DNA from: Agapetus fuscipes
Taxonomy: Eukaryota; Arthropoda; Insecta; Trichoptera; Glossosomatidae
NCBI GenBank assembly: GCA_951799405.1
Contig: OX637332.1
Span: forward strand, 16,311,001 to 16,375,000
Direction: 5' to 3'
Length of the DNA stretch: 64,000 nt
The notes under the pieces: generated by a model
Databases searched by the model: none
What the model was told of the DNA's origin: nothing
What the model saw: the letters and a program-made list of their open reading frames with translations, nothing else
Shown here: in pieces, positions 41,496 through 50,878 of the stretch
Numbering within the stretch: position 1 is the first letter of the stretch
How the letters are laid out: each line of letters begins with the position of its first letter
Translations under genes and position numbers: made by a program

Positions 41496-41930
41496 GTCAA
41501 CGACGTTACCATGTTGAAAGCACCGGTTCCCATAGATCACCGAAGTTAAGCAACATTGGGCGCGGTCAGTGCTTGGATGGGTAACCGCTCAGGTACACCG
41601 CGTGTCGTTGGCATCTTGGACCGGTCCGTAGTCCGTAGTGGCAACACTTCGGACTCGTAAATGGAAGGTTGTGGATTCGCATCCCGGCGGAGCACAAAAA
41701 TAAACCAATTATATTTCGAATGTGCTCTTCGCTGAGTTGAAAAATTCATAAACCTTTACCAAAGACCGGTCACTGAAAGGTCCATCCAACCTTACAACAA
41801 CTGGGTCTTGCTTGAGAATTGGCGCTTTCTACAGCGACGACCAAGCTCGCAGAGGGCTCTTGAGGTGTGATACACACAAAAACAGCGCTCACCAAAGAAA
41901 TCATCCTAATATTATTATTATTATTATAGC
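41496..41930 (+). mobile_element. Composite 5S rRNA-tRNA SINE S2, full-length
   Basis: 41496-41612 is a 5S rRNA-like head (GTCAACGACGTTACCATGTT, ATCACCGAAGTTAAGCAAC, GCTTGGATGGGTAACCGC, CACCGCGTGTCGTTGGC). 41613-41694 is a tRNA-like unit in the same orientation, with B box GGATTCGCATCC and end CCCGGCGGAGCAC. A ~230-bp body and ATT-repeat tail follow. Both heads carry internal Pol III promoter elements, so transcription from either is plausible. Partial copies lack the 5S part. Confidence 0.9.
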
Positions 41931-42361
41931 AATGTAATTACACGCATATTAGAAAATAAGGTACCGAGAAAAATAATACAGAGGAAAAAATAAATTACAT
42001 AAATGACATTATTTTTAAGGGCTCTGCAGTTCTGATCGGTAGCTAATGCTGCCTCGCCAAGTCGCTAGATGATACTTGAGTTTGTAGGGAAAACCTGTGG
42101 AACACGTTTCACGGGCGTGACGCCGCGGCTGAGGGCAGGTTTGATCAGCTGTGAGAATGATAATATCCGAATGATAATAATACTAGGATTTCTTTCATGA
42201 TTTCAACGTATGTGGGCGGCTTGTTGGTAGTTTTTCATGTTTGCCATTTCAGTGTAATTAATACAACGCAATACTCGATAATGTGTGTAACATTTTTTTG
42301 TCACGAAAACGATGTCATCACTCATCAATTAACTCTCATGCCTATCTAGTATCTGTCTAAT
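41931..42361. other. Unassigned
   Basis: 42025-42150 is GC-rich (GCGTGACGCCGCGGCTGAGG) and may be a repeat of unknown family; nothing coding. Confidence 0.4.
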
Positions 42362-42612
42362 CAATAATCTAAGTTGCAAAGATTTATTAACATTCAAAAC
42401 TCATATCAAATGCATGACCACAAATAGACACACGTGTAAGTTCGCGCTTACAAATGGTAAATGTGTACTTGCAAATTAAAACCAAACCTCAAATGAACAT
42501 AAATCCTGAAACTTCTGCCGCCCTTCCCTGAAACATAGGTGACATTGGTAAAGTGAACCATTTTTTTATAGGATAGATGGCCAGCCTCATACCAACCTAT
42601 AAGTCAAGGAAG
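42362..42612 (-). mobile_element. LINE 3' UTR copy with 3' end
   Basis: AATAATCTAAGTTGCAAAGA terminus to CCAACCTATAAGTCAAGGAA. Confidence 0.85.
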
Positions 42613-42739
42613 ACGATCTAAAAAACATGTTTTTTTTACCTTTTCTCCGTGTTTGATATTATAGGTACCAATATTTTCATAGAAGCCGTCAAGCATTTCG
42701 TCGAACCATCGCATCGTGGAGTGCAGTATTCATATTATA

Positions 42740-43457
42740 CAGTGGTGCCTCACACAACGAACGCCTCGCACAGCGAACGCTGCACACAACGAACTTCCTG
42801 TTCGTTCATTTCACGATTCATACAACGAACTTCGCTTCACACAACGAAGTCGCCCGAGCTTCCATGACTGCTTCGCCCGGGCTTCCACGATCGCTGCCGA
42901 TGTATTGCATACTCCCCCGCAGGCACTGCAGGCAGTCGTTAGTCACTGTGCTTAACTTACGCACATATCGCGGCAATCGTTCTTCATTACGAATTAAATC
43001 ACGCACGTATCACGGCAGTCGTCCTTTTGAGTTAAACTCAATATTTTTTTTATATCATGGCTTCTAAAAAAAACAGGATCAACGATCTTTACTCCGATAC
43101 TCTTGTCCGTTATTTCCGGCAGATGTTGGAGAAAAGAGAAAAACAAACGACTTTGGACAGGTTTTTCATGAAACCATCGGCCAAAAAGCAGAAAATGGAT
43201 GAAGATGTGCAAGATTCGGTAGACTCTACTAAGTCTGTCTTAAAATTAAAAAAAAATTTTTTTTGTTAGATGTATCTAAATAAAAATAATAACAAAAAAA
43301 TGATCTTTTGTATGTCATCTTAGCATATTTTATGCTACAGAACGAATTATTTCTTTTAACATGTATTGTTATGGGAAAAGGCGTTTCACATAACGAACTT
43401 TTCGCATAACAAACTTGCTCCCGGAACGAATTAAGTTCGTTGTGTGAGGCACCACTG
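42740..43457 (+). mobile_element. pogo/Tigger-like element, internally deleted
   Basis: Ends CAGTGGTGCCTCACACAACG and CGTTGTGTGAGGCACCACTG, flanked by TA at 42738-42739 and 43458-43459. Several CACAACGAAC words repeat inside both ends (42752-42860 and 43385-43440). 718 bp, so most of the transposase is gone. A TA target with CAGTG ends fits Tc1/mariner-pogo. Confidence 0.88.
43057..43269 (+). pseudogene. Transposase C-terminal fragment with PIP-box-like motif
   Basis: A 70-codon frame inside the TA-flanked element: MASKKNRINDLYSDTLVRYF, then KQTTLDRFFMKPSAKKQK. QTTLDRFF fits the PCNA-binding PIP box (Qxx[ILM]xxFF), which is known near the end of pogo transposase. A basic patch and an acidic stretch follow. 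The DNA-binding and DDE parts are absent, so it is a remnant. It could be translated, but nothing shows that. Confidence 0.6.
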
Positions 43458-43831
43458 TATGTTCAATGCCTTCATCCATCACAATCCCTGTTTGTCATGA
43501 ATAAAATGCGTTTCGGAGAAATTTTATATATCCTTACGAAGTAACAATAATATTCTTTCTGCAAAACGTCTGACTTATCTAGGTACATCGAGTCTCGAGA
43601 AGATGAAAAGCATCATTGAGTGATGCACTTCTGTATTTTAGCATTGCCACATTAGAAACTGTTTAAGCAGTCTAAGCCAAATTAATTAAATTTTACAAGA
43701 ATACAATTGATGAACCCACTCAAATGATATCATTGCTTTTGCGTTACAGGTTTTTGAATTCCCAGTGGTTGGCCACGAGCCTTATAATCTGAATAGGTTT
43801 TTTTCTGCAACCTTTTCTGGAAAAACAAAAC
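43458..43831. other. Unassigned spacer
   Basis: Nothing recognised. Confidence 0.5.
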
Positions 43832-44028
43832 AAAGACCCAGTTGCTGTAAGGCTGGATGGACCTTTAGTGACCGGTCTTTGGTAAAGGTTTTATGAATTT
43901 GTCAACCCAGTGAAGAGCATATTTAAAAAAATACATGGTATATTTTTTGTGCTCCGTCGGGATTCGAACTAAAAACCACCTTCCATTTACGAGTCCGAAA
44001 TGTTGCCACTGGACTACGGACCGGTCTT
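43832..44028 (-). mobile_element. SINE S2 fragment
   Basis: GACCCAGTTGCTGTAAGGCT through the tRNA-like block (GGGATTCGAAC, CCTTCCATTTACGAGTCCGA). Lacks 5S head and tail. Confidence 0.8.
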
Positions 44029-44681
44029 AATTCCTAAGGAATTTCAATTTATTGCATCCATAATACCATTTTGCGTAATTGTTTTTCTGTTTTAAGTTCT
44101 AATAGTTATTCCGAGGCCGTTTTAGAACGACTTTCAAAAGACGGAAGATGTCATTGTCATGTTTTATTATTCAGTGTTCATGCGTCTTAGAAGTTACTCG
44201 CAAGGAATAATTGTAACAACTTGGTGAAATGAAGTCCCGATGCTACAAAAAAAACACGCAGAACACGCTTTACATAAGCTTCGCGTAATGAATTTTAGCA
44301 TTATACACTAATTACCAATATTCCAAAGCGACCCTGTAACAAATAAATGAGTAATGTTGATCAAAATGCCACGGTCATCTCTATAAAAATGTGTGAAATA
44401 TTAATCGGCTATTTAGAATTATTTCCAGTCGTTCCAACTGTTAATCCTTTAGCAGTTATAATATAAAAGACAGAAGTGCATTTATCCACGGTGAAAGTAG
44501 GAGTTGGTGCGCTGTTTTTTACCACCTGTAGAACGTGCCTTTTTAACTGCAATAGCTTTAAAAAATCGAAAAGTATGAGTACCTAAAATATTATTATAAA
44601 ATAAAAATAGTAAGATCTGTAAAACAATTCAATTTTTAATATTTTTTAGTGTTGATCTGTTAACACAGTGAAAGTCCATTT
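44029..44681. other. Unassigned spacer
   Basis: AT-rich; TAGTGTTGATCTGTTAACAC at about 44648 is the outer end of the following foldback element. Confidence 0.5.
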
Positions 44682-44846
44682 TTATAAATATTTAAAAATA
44701 TAAATGGTAAAACATTGTTTTAATTCACTTTATTTTATTTGTTTATGCTCGAATATTTTGCTCTTGAAGATGCCTCATTAGGCAAAAATATTCGAGCATA
44801 AACAAATAAAATAAAGTGAATTAAAACAATGTTTTACCATTTATAT
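44682..44846 (+). repeat. Foldback element, split by the gypsy insertion (member C)
   Basis: Arms 44697-44759 and 44785-44847 are reverse complements over about 63 bp. The right arm resumes after the gypsy element at 52011 (ATATTTTTAAATATTTATAA), restoring the complement of 44681-44700. The core is decayed: TGCTC, TTGAAGA, T, GCCT-CATT-AGGC, AAAA, ATATTC, GAGCA (C3 changed, G of GAAA lost). Confidence 0.88.
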
Positions 44847-45320
44847 TGTTACGAAATTAGGGTTCAATTGTCTTCAAATTAAAAATACACAGGTCTTCTT
44901 CAATAGTTATTTATTTTACACAGTTACAAAATTTATTTTCACACTACTTTCTCGATTATTCTACTTGGTTTCGGTTCACTGATCAGATGGCTTCGATGTC
45001 TTTGTTAGTCGCTATGATACTGGCCCGCTCTGCAGGCCATTCGCACCTTTATACTCTTCAGAGCCGTATGATCCAGAACTAAAGTCGCCAGACGGTTCCA
45101 GAGTAATTATTACTTCTCGACGCTTCACGTACTACCTAGAGATACAACCAAAATCCTACCTACAAATGTAATACAGAATTCCTATAATTATAACAAATAC
45201 CTACTTAGCCTAGAGAATTCTACACTTATACATAATTATCGATCTTACCTACCAATACTTTTGAGGATTCTTATAACTATAACTATCCATACTTATTTCA
45301 ATATTTATATTTACATAACA
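44847..45320 (-). repeat. 3' LTR
   Basis: 474 bp, TGTTACGAAATTAGGG to TTTACATAACA on the + strand (TG...CA overall). Same length and sequence as 51541-52014 by eye. Confidence 0.97.
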
Positions 45321-45332
45321 CTACCCCCCACC
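45321..45332 (-). promoter_or_regulatory. Polypurine tract overlapping the pol stop codon
   Basis: Minus-strand GGTGGGGGGTAG directly precedes the 3' LTR. Its last three bases are the pol stop codon and the G run encodes the final glycines. Confidence 0.85.
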
Positions 45333-48300
45333 TAGACTGTTTCGTCCCGGAACAGTCTTGACTCTGTGTTGGTATGGGCATGTTGATCCACGTCGACACC
45401 CTGTGGTCAGGAAGAAGTGGCAGTCCACGGATTTCTCCCCACTGGCTCTCGGCTGCGCTTGCTCGCAGCACACCATGACGCTGATGCCGACTCCCGAGAA
45501 CACTGCTTCAATCATACTCCGGATTATCCGCCAGTCTCGATTAGCGCGGCCGCCACCCATCTTCGGTATTGCCAGACGCGCCTGCTGATCCTCCAACATG
45601 TAGTCACGCAGCTCAACAAGGCCGTCCCACAATGCCTTGTAGTCCTCTTCCAGGTTGCTGGAATCCGGGACAACCAGGCAGTATGCTTGTTGACGCCCCT
45701 TCGGTAGTCTCAGAGCTCTTCCTTGCGGGCTGCTCGAGGGTTGCGGTTCTCCGAATTTGTATCGGAAGACCCGTGCAATTCCTCTAGACATATCTAGATC
45801 TTCCGGTACACTGCATGCCAGTGTGTGGTCCCTAGTGACCTCAAATAAGTCCTTGTGGACTTCTGTGGTCACTCCATGGCGAAACTTCTGCCCTGCCTTC
45901 GCGTTCTCCCAAAACGTCTCAAAGGCTGGTGATCTTTCGGATGCGACGCACTGTCGTACTTTTTGGGCTGGTTGGTCATCATTATCGCCTAGGTATGGTG
46001 AGAGGCGATTGTAGTGCACGACCCTTGGTTTTCCGTTTGGTCTCTTTTTTATGCGGTAGACCACATCGTTGATGCGCTCCAAGATCTCGTACGGCCCGTC
46101 CCAGGAACGCTGAAGTTTCGGACAGTATCCTTGGCGCCTCTTGGGGTCAAAAAGCCACACCCAGTCACCAGCTTTGTACCCCATGCTGTCAGCTCTGGTG
46201 TCATAGCGCTCCTTCATTTGATCGCTGGCTTCCCCGATGTTCATGCGGACCTGATCATGGATGTCATCCAGCCTCCTGCGAAGGTCTGTCACATAGTCTT
46301 CTCCGGCTAGGTCTTCACCTGGTTTGCAGCCAAATTTGAGATCACAAGGAAGTCGCATTTCCCGCCCAAACAGTATGCTGCTGGGAGTCTTCTTCGTCGT
46401 TTCCTGAACAGCCGACCGGTAAGCCAATAAGAACAAAGGCAGATGTCGGTCCCAGTCCCGCTGATGGCTGGACACTACTTTGGCTAAGTACCTCCCCACG
46501 GTACGGTTCATCCTTTCCACCATTCCATCAGACTGTGGATGTAGCGCAGTGGTCCTGGTCTTGTAGATCCCTAGCCGCTCACACATTTGCTGGAAGATAG
46601 CAGCTTCAAAGTTCCTTCCCTGATCAGAATGTAATTCCAGGGGTACGCCAAACCTGCTGATAAATTCGGTAACTAGAACTTCAGTCACGGTTACGGCCTC
46701 TTGGTTAGGGATTGAGTAAGCTTCCACCCACTTGCTGAAGTAATCCATCACCACCATGATGTATTTGTTACCCTTCTCAGTTGTAGGAAATGGGCCAGCT
46801 ATGTCGATGGCAATTCTTTCAAAGGGGCTGCCAACATTGTACTGACGCATTGGTGCTCGCCTTTTCCTTTGCGGTCCATTGGCCGTTGCACAGGTTACAC
46901 ATTTTCGACACCAATCTTTGACGTCTTCGCTGCAGTTGATCCAGTAAAATCGCTCTTTCACTTTCTCCAGCGTCTTCTTAACGCCTAGATGTCCTCCAGA
47001 AGTTCCTCCATGCAGCAGTCCAAGGATTTCCGGTACTCGGCTCCTCGGAACGAGGGTTTGCTTTCTTCTAAGTGTGCCGTCTTCCTTCTCGATCTTTCGT
47101 TTCAGAAACCCTCCTTCTATCACTATGGATCCCCATTGAGCCCAATAAGCCTTGACAGTTGGTGATAAGGGGGCGAGTTTTTCCCAGGTTGGCCTTTCTC
47201 CTTCTCGCGCCCATTCCATCACATACTTCAAGTCCGGATCATTCAGTTGGTCTTGCGCCAATTTTTCATCTTGCCAGTCCTCATCTTCGGTGGTCGTCCT
47301 TTGGACAATTGCTACCTTGTCCTCCATCTTGCTGCAATGTTTGCAGTCACTGGCGCATGGTCGTCTGGATAATGCATCCGCATTTCGATGAAGCGTGCCA
47401 GGTCTATGTTTGGAGTCATAATCATACTCCTGGAGCCTTTCAATCCATCTAGCCACTTGCCCTTCTGGGTTTTTGAATTTCAGAAGCCAAACCAGTGCAG
47501 CATGATCAGTCCGTAGTGTGAATTTTCTCCCGTACAAGTATTTGCGGAAGTGTTCCACTGATTTTATCACGGCAAGAAGCTCTCGTCTGGTCACGCAATA
47601 ATTTCGTTCTGGCTTGGAAAGCACTTTACTGAAGTAACCCAGAACAGTCTCATGCCCATCCTGTATTTGGGAAAGGACACCTCCTATCCCCACATTACTA
47701 GCGTCGGTATCCAGGATGAACTTTCCATCTTTTCGTGGGTAGCTCAAGATGGGGGCACTTGTTAATCTTCCCTTAAGCTCTTCAAATGCTTGTGCGCAGG
47801 AATCACTCCAATGGAAGCGAGTGTTTTCTTCCGTAAGCTTGGTGAGCGGTTTTGCAATGTCCGCAAATCTTGGCACAAACCTCCTGTAATAAGTGCACAG
47901 CCCCAAGAAACTCCTAGTTTCATGTTTGTCCTTCAGCACGGGCCAGTCTCTTACTGCCTTGATTTTGGCAGGGTCAACTTCAACTCCACGTTGAGAAACT
48001 ATGTGTCCCAGGTAATTTACTTGTTTCTTGAACAGGTTACACTTTTTCGGGTTGAGCTTCAGTCCAGCGTCTTGTAGTCGCCCGAAAACTTGCTCCAGAT
48101 TTCTCAACTGATGGTTGAAGTCCTTTCCCAGGATGATTATGTCATCCAAGTATACCAGGCAGGTTTCCCATGATAGTCCTCGCAGCACATTCTCCATCAG
48201 CCTTTCAAACGTGGCGGGGGCATTGCATAAGCCAAATGGCATCACGGTGAACTGCCAAAGTCCAGATCCAGTCGAGAATGCAGTTTTCTCCTTATCTTTG

Positions 48301-49583
48301 GCATCCAATTCAACTTGCCAGTAGCCACTTTTCAGGTCCAATGTGGAAAAAATGGTGCATCCTGCCAATGTGTCCAAGGTGTCGTCAATCCTTGGCAGAG
48401 GGTAACTATCCTTTTTCGTAACATCGTTGAGCAGTCTGTAGTCCACACAAAATCTCGTGGTACCATCCTTCTTTTTCACCAGTACCACCGGGGATGTCCA
48501 AGGGCTACTTGATGGTTCTATGATGCCATCCTTGCTCATGTCTTTGATGATCTTGTCAGCTTCTTCCCGCTTTGCAAAGGGTAGTCTTCTTGGAGCCTGT
48601 TTTATTGGTCTCGCTTCTCCGGTGTCTATGCTATGTCGCACTACCTTGGTTCTTCCCAGACGGCCATTAGAGTCCTCGAAAATGTTCTGGTAGCGGCAGA
48701 TCAAACTCCTCACTCTCCGTTTGTTTTCCTCGGTTAGACCTTGGGAAGCGTCGTGGACCAGGGCTTCCAATTGTGTTGACAATTTGTTTCCTTCGCATGA
48801 CATGTTTGTCATCTGTTGCACAATGGAAGTTATCCTCTCACATCTGCCCAAAACAAAACCTTCATTCATTTTAACTGGGTAGCTGTTCACATTCATGATC
48901 TTGACAGGAATGGTCTCCTTTGCGCGAATCACTGTTCTTGCCACCATGACTCCTTTGTTAACATTGTCCATGTTCTCCGGTTCTATCATACAGATTTGGT
49001 CATTTGTACTACTGGAATCCAGGCGGGCACTCACTATCATCTCGGATCGCCCCTTCACTTCGGTATTCTTGGCTAGGATAACACGTGCAGCCAGTTCTTT
49101 CCGTCTTTGCAGGATGACTTCTTCATTTCCAATTTTAATGGACCCTTTCTTTAAATTTAAACTGCACCCAAATCTGTCCAGTATGTCCATTCCCAATATA
49201 ACGTCTTCTTCAATGTTGGCCACCAACGTCCGATGATCAAAAGTGGTGCTGCCAATTTGGAAGGTGGCAATCGTCTCCCCATACACCTGTGCTGACTCTC
49301 CCGTGGCGGTGTGCAGAGACCACTTTGTTGGTGCAATCTGCTTACCTCGTGCCACTATGTCGCGTCTCAGAATTGTCCTGGTTGCTCCCGTGTCCACCAG
49401 TAGTTCACGAGTTACTCCATCTATTATGCCATTGATAAAAATGCTGCTGGCTTTTCCTCTCACGGTTGCGACAGTAGCAGCAGATTTCAGGGCCTCTCCA
49501 GCGTGGGTCAACGGTTGCCCCTTCCCATTAACCCTTTCTAGTTTTCCGCAGCCTGTTTTCTGGGTTTCTGAGGCTTGGGACAC
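45321..49583 (-). CDS. Pol: protease, RT, RNase H, integrase, plus macro domain and CCCH finger
   Basis: 1420 residues counted from a GTG at 49583. The frame is open from 49589, just after a TAG, and there is no early ATG, so it is reached by -1 frameshift from gag. Protease DTGA at 64-67. RT about 325-500 with YLDD at 478-481. RNase H about 620-740 (LDTDAS). Integrase zinc region H858/H865/C895/C898 and catalytic D927, D987, E1023 (35 residues between the last two). Residues about 1243-1371 resemble the TARG1/OARD1 macro fold: KDLFEV, DMSRGIARVFRYKFG, LAIPKMGGGRANRDW, IIRSMIEAVF. The lysine and aspartate that act in TARG1 (K84, D125) are not conserved, so ADP-ribose binding is more likely than hydrolysis. 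C1388, C1396, C1402 and H1406 form a CX7CX5CX3H finger. The frame is unbroken to a TAG abutting the 3' LTR. Confidence 0.93.
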   Translation of the reverse strand: MSQASETQKTGCGKLERVNGKGQPLTHAGEALKSAATVATVRGKASSIFINGIIDGVTRELLVDTGATRTILRRDIVARGKQIAPTKWSLHTATGESAQVYGETIATFQIGSTTFDHRTLVANIEEDVILGMDILDRFGCSLNLKKGSIKIGNEEVILQRRKELAARVILAKNTEVKGRSEMIVSARLDSSSTNDQICMIEPENMDNVNKGVMVARTVIRAKETIPVKIMNVNSYPVKMNEGFVLGRCERITSIVQQMTNMSCEGNKLSTQLEALVHDASQGLTEENKRRVRSLICRYQNIFEDSNGRLGRTKVVRHSIDTGEARPIKQAPRRLPFAKREEADKIIKDMSKDGIIEPSSSPWTSPVVLVKKKDGTTRFCVDYRLLNDVTKKDSYPLPRIDDTLDTLAGCTIFSTLDLKSGYWQVELDAKDKEKTAFSTGSGLWQFTVMPFGLCNAPATFERLMENVLRGLSWETCLVYLDDIIILGKDFNHQLRNLEQVFGRLQDAGLKLNPKKCNLFKKQVNYLGHIVSQRGVEVDPAKIKAVRDWPVLKDKHETRSFLGLCTYYRRFVPRFADIAKPLTKLTEENTRFHWSDSCAQAFEELKGRLTSAPILSYPRKDGKFILDTDASNVGIGGVLSQIQDGHETVLGYFSKVLSKPERNYCVTRRELLAVIKSVEHFRKYLYGRKFTLRTDHAALVWLLKFKNPEGQVARWIERLQEYDYDSKHRPGTLHRNADALSRRPCASDCKHCSKMEDKVAIVQRTTTEDEDWQDEKLAQDQLNDPDLKYVMEWAREGERPTWEKLAPLSPTVKAYWAQWGSIVIEGGFLKRKIEKEDGTLRRKQTLVPRSRVPEILGLLHGGTSGGHLGVKKTLEKVKERFYWINCSEDVKDWCRKCVTCATANGPQRKRRAPMRQYNVGSPFERIAIDIAGPFPTTEKGNKYIMVVMDYFSKWVEAYSIPNQEAVTVTEVLVTEFISRFGVPLELHSDQGRNFEAAIFQQMCERLGIYKTRTTALHPQSDGMVERMNRTVGRYLAKVVSSHQRDWDRHLPLFLLAYRSAVQETTKKTPSSILFGREMRLPCDLKFGCKPGEDLAGEDYVTDLRRRLDDIHDQVRMNIGEASDQMKERYDTRADSMGYKAGDWVWLFDPKRRQGYCPKLQRSWDGPYEILERINDVVYRIKKRPNGKPRVVHYNRLSPYLGDNDDQPAQKVRQCVASERSPAFETFWENAKAGQKFRHGVTTEVHKDLFEVTRDHTLACSVPEDLDMSRGIARVFRYKFGEPQPSSSPQGRALRLPKGRQQAYCLVVPDSSNLEEDYKALWDGLVELRDYMLEDQQARLAIPKMGGGRANRDWRIIRSMIEAVFSGVGISVMVCCEQAQPRASGEKSVDCHFFLTTGCRRGSTCPYQHRVKTVPGRNSLGGG

Positions 49584-50878
49584 TTGGTGCTAAGGTGGCC
49601 CAGCTGTCCGCAGTTCCAGCAGCGTGGGTCTCGTCTTCGAGGTCTCAGACGTTCCAGCACTTTTTCAATTAGCTCCTCGGTTGTAGGTAGCTTGACCTCC
49701 TCTGCCTCGACTGCACGAACCCTGGCGTGGCCCCTGATGGACTGTTTGACAGCCTCAAACTCGAGAGCTTGGCTGAGCGCCTCGTTCAAAGCCTTGGGAT
49801 GGGCCAGTTTTACGGCTTGTTGCGTCTCCCATTCCCGCAATCCATTTAGGAACTTGTCCACTGCCAAGCTCTCACAGATGTCGTCGGAGGCTGTCGGGTA
49901 AGCGTCTCGTACCAGGCGGGCGATGTCCATTTCAAACTCCTGGAGGCTCTCGTTGGGCTTCTGCACCCTTGTGTTCAGCTGCGACTTGTACAGCTGCTCC
50001 AGGCACTTGTGGCCATAGCGCATATCCAAGCGCTGCTTCAGCTGCCCAAAGTCACCACGGTTGTCCAGGGGTATGGCTTGCAGAACCCTGAGAGCGTCTC
50101 CTCGGAGCGACAGGCTGAGAACCGAAGCCTTCTTCTGCTGGCTCCAGGCTCCCATCATGGCAGCCGTCTCAAAGAGGGTCAAATACTCCTCCCACGACGT
50201 CTTCCCGTCGAAGGTCGGAAGGTTGTGCTTCGACAGCGAAGGGTCGTCATCCCCTCTAGTGACCCTGGTTGGAGTTGAGCATCCCTGGTCGGTCTCGTCG
50301 TGAAGGCCGTCTTTGGGGGATATTCTGGTGGACTTCATCTGGCACTTGTCAGCCAGCTCGGCACGCAGACGGTCCTCCAGGCTTGATATACGAGTCTCCA
50401 TTTCCCCCTTCAGGGCTGTCATCTTCTCTTCCATTTCTCCTTTCAGGGTTGTGAGATTTCGGGACACCTTTTCCTCCAGATTCCTGGCGTTGTCAGCCAT
50501 TTCCACCTTCAGGTCGGTCACCACTTCCTTCAGGTTGGTGGTCATCTTCTCCTCTAGCCCGGTCAGGTCCTCCTTCAGGGTCTTGGCGTTGTCAGCCATC
50601 TCCACTTTCAGGGTCTTGGCGTTGTCAGCCATCTCCCCTTTCAGCTTTTCCTCCATGGAAGTGAAGTTTCCGGTGATGCTGAGGTTTAGCTCGTCCAAGG
50701 CGCGGTCCCCTCCAGACGCCATGACAAAATATGCCGGGTCTTCGCCTGACTGTTCTAAGGCCTCCATGAGGCGTGCCTGTAAGGCCGCCTTCCCTCCTGA
50801 GGTCTCCAGGTCCCTCTCCAGAAGCTCATTTTTAAGCTCAGTGACTTTGAGGTCCTTGATGTTCACTTTGGTTGCCAT
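49538..50878 (-). CDS. Gag with SAP domain, coiled coil and zinc knuckle
   Basis: 446 residues from ATG 50878. Residues about 8-42 (LKVTELKNELLERDLETSGG, KAALQARLMEAL) fit a SAP DNA-binding domain, unusual at a Gag N-terminus. Residues about 65-195 are a long heptad coiled coil with repeated EMADNAKTLK-type units. Residues about 225-385 are a Ty3-type capsid region (FDGKTSWEEYLTLFE, SLRGDALRVL, ESLQEFEMDIARLV, FLNGLREWE). Residues 420-433 are a CCHC knuckle CWNCGQLGHLSTKC. It should form the particle and bind RNA; the SAP part might tether it to chromatin (inference). The end overlaps the pol frame by 52 nt, with pol in the -1 frame, so pol is probably made by frameshifting. Confidence 0.93.
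   Translation of the reverse strand: MATKVNIKDLKVTELKNELLERDLETSGGKAALQARLMEALEQSGEDPAYFVMASGGDRALDELNLSITGNFTSMEEKLKGEMADNAKTLKVEMADNAKTLKEDLTGLEEKMTTNLKEVVTDLKVEMADNARNLEEKVSRNLTTLKGEMEEKMTALKGEMETRISSLEDRLRAELADKCQMKSTRISPKDGLHDETDQGCSTPTRVTRGDDDPSLSKHNLPTFDGKTSWEEYLTLFETAAMMGAWSQQKKASVLSLSLRGDALRVLQAIPLDNRGDFGQLKQRLDMRYGHKCLEQLYKSQLNTRVQKPNESLQEFEMDIARLVRDAYPTASDDICESLAVDKFLNGLREWETQQAVKLAHPKALNEALSQALEFEAVKQSIRGHARVRAVEAEEVKLPTTEELIEKVLERLRPRRRDPRCWNCGQLGHLSTKCPKPQKPRKQAAEN

Noticed and set aside
41496..41612. Functional 5S rRNA gene
   Set aside because: It is fused to a tRNA-like unit and a dispersed body, with a second copy elsewhere having the same joint, so it is a SINE head.
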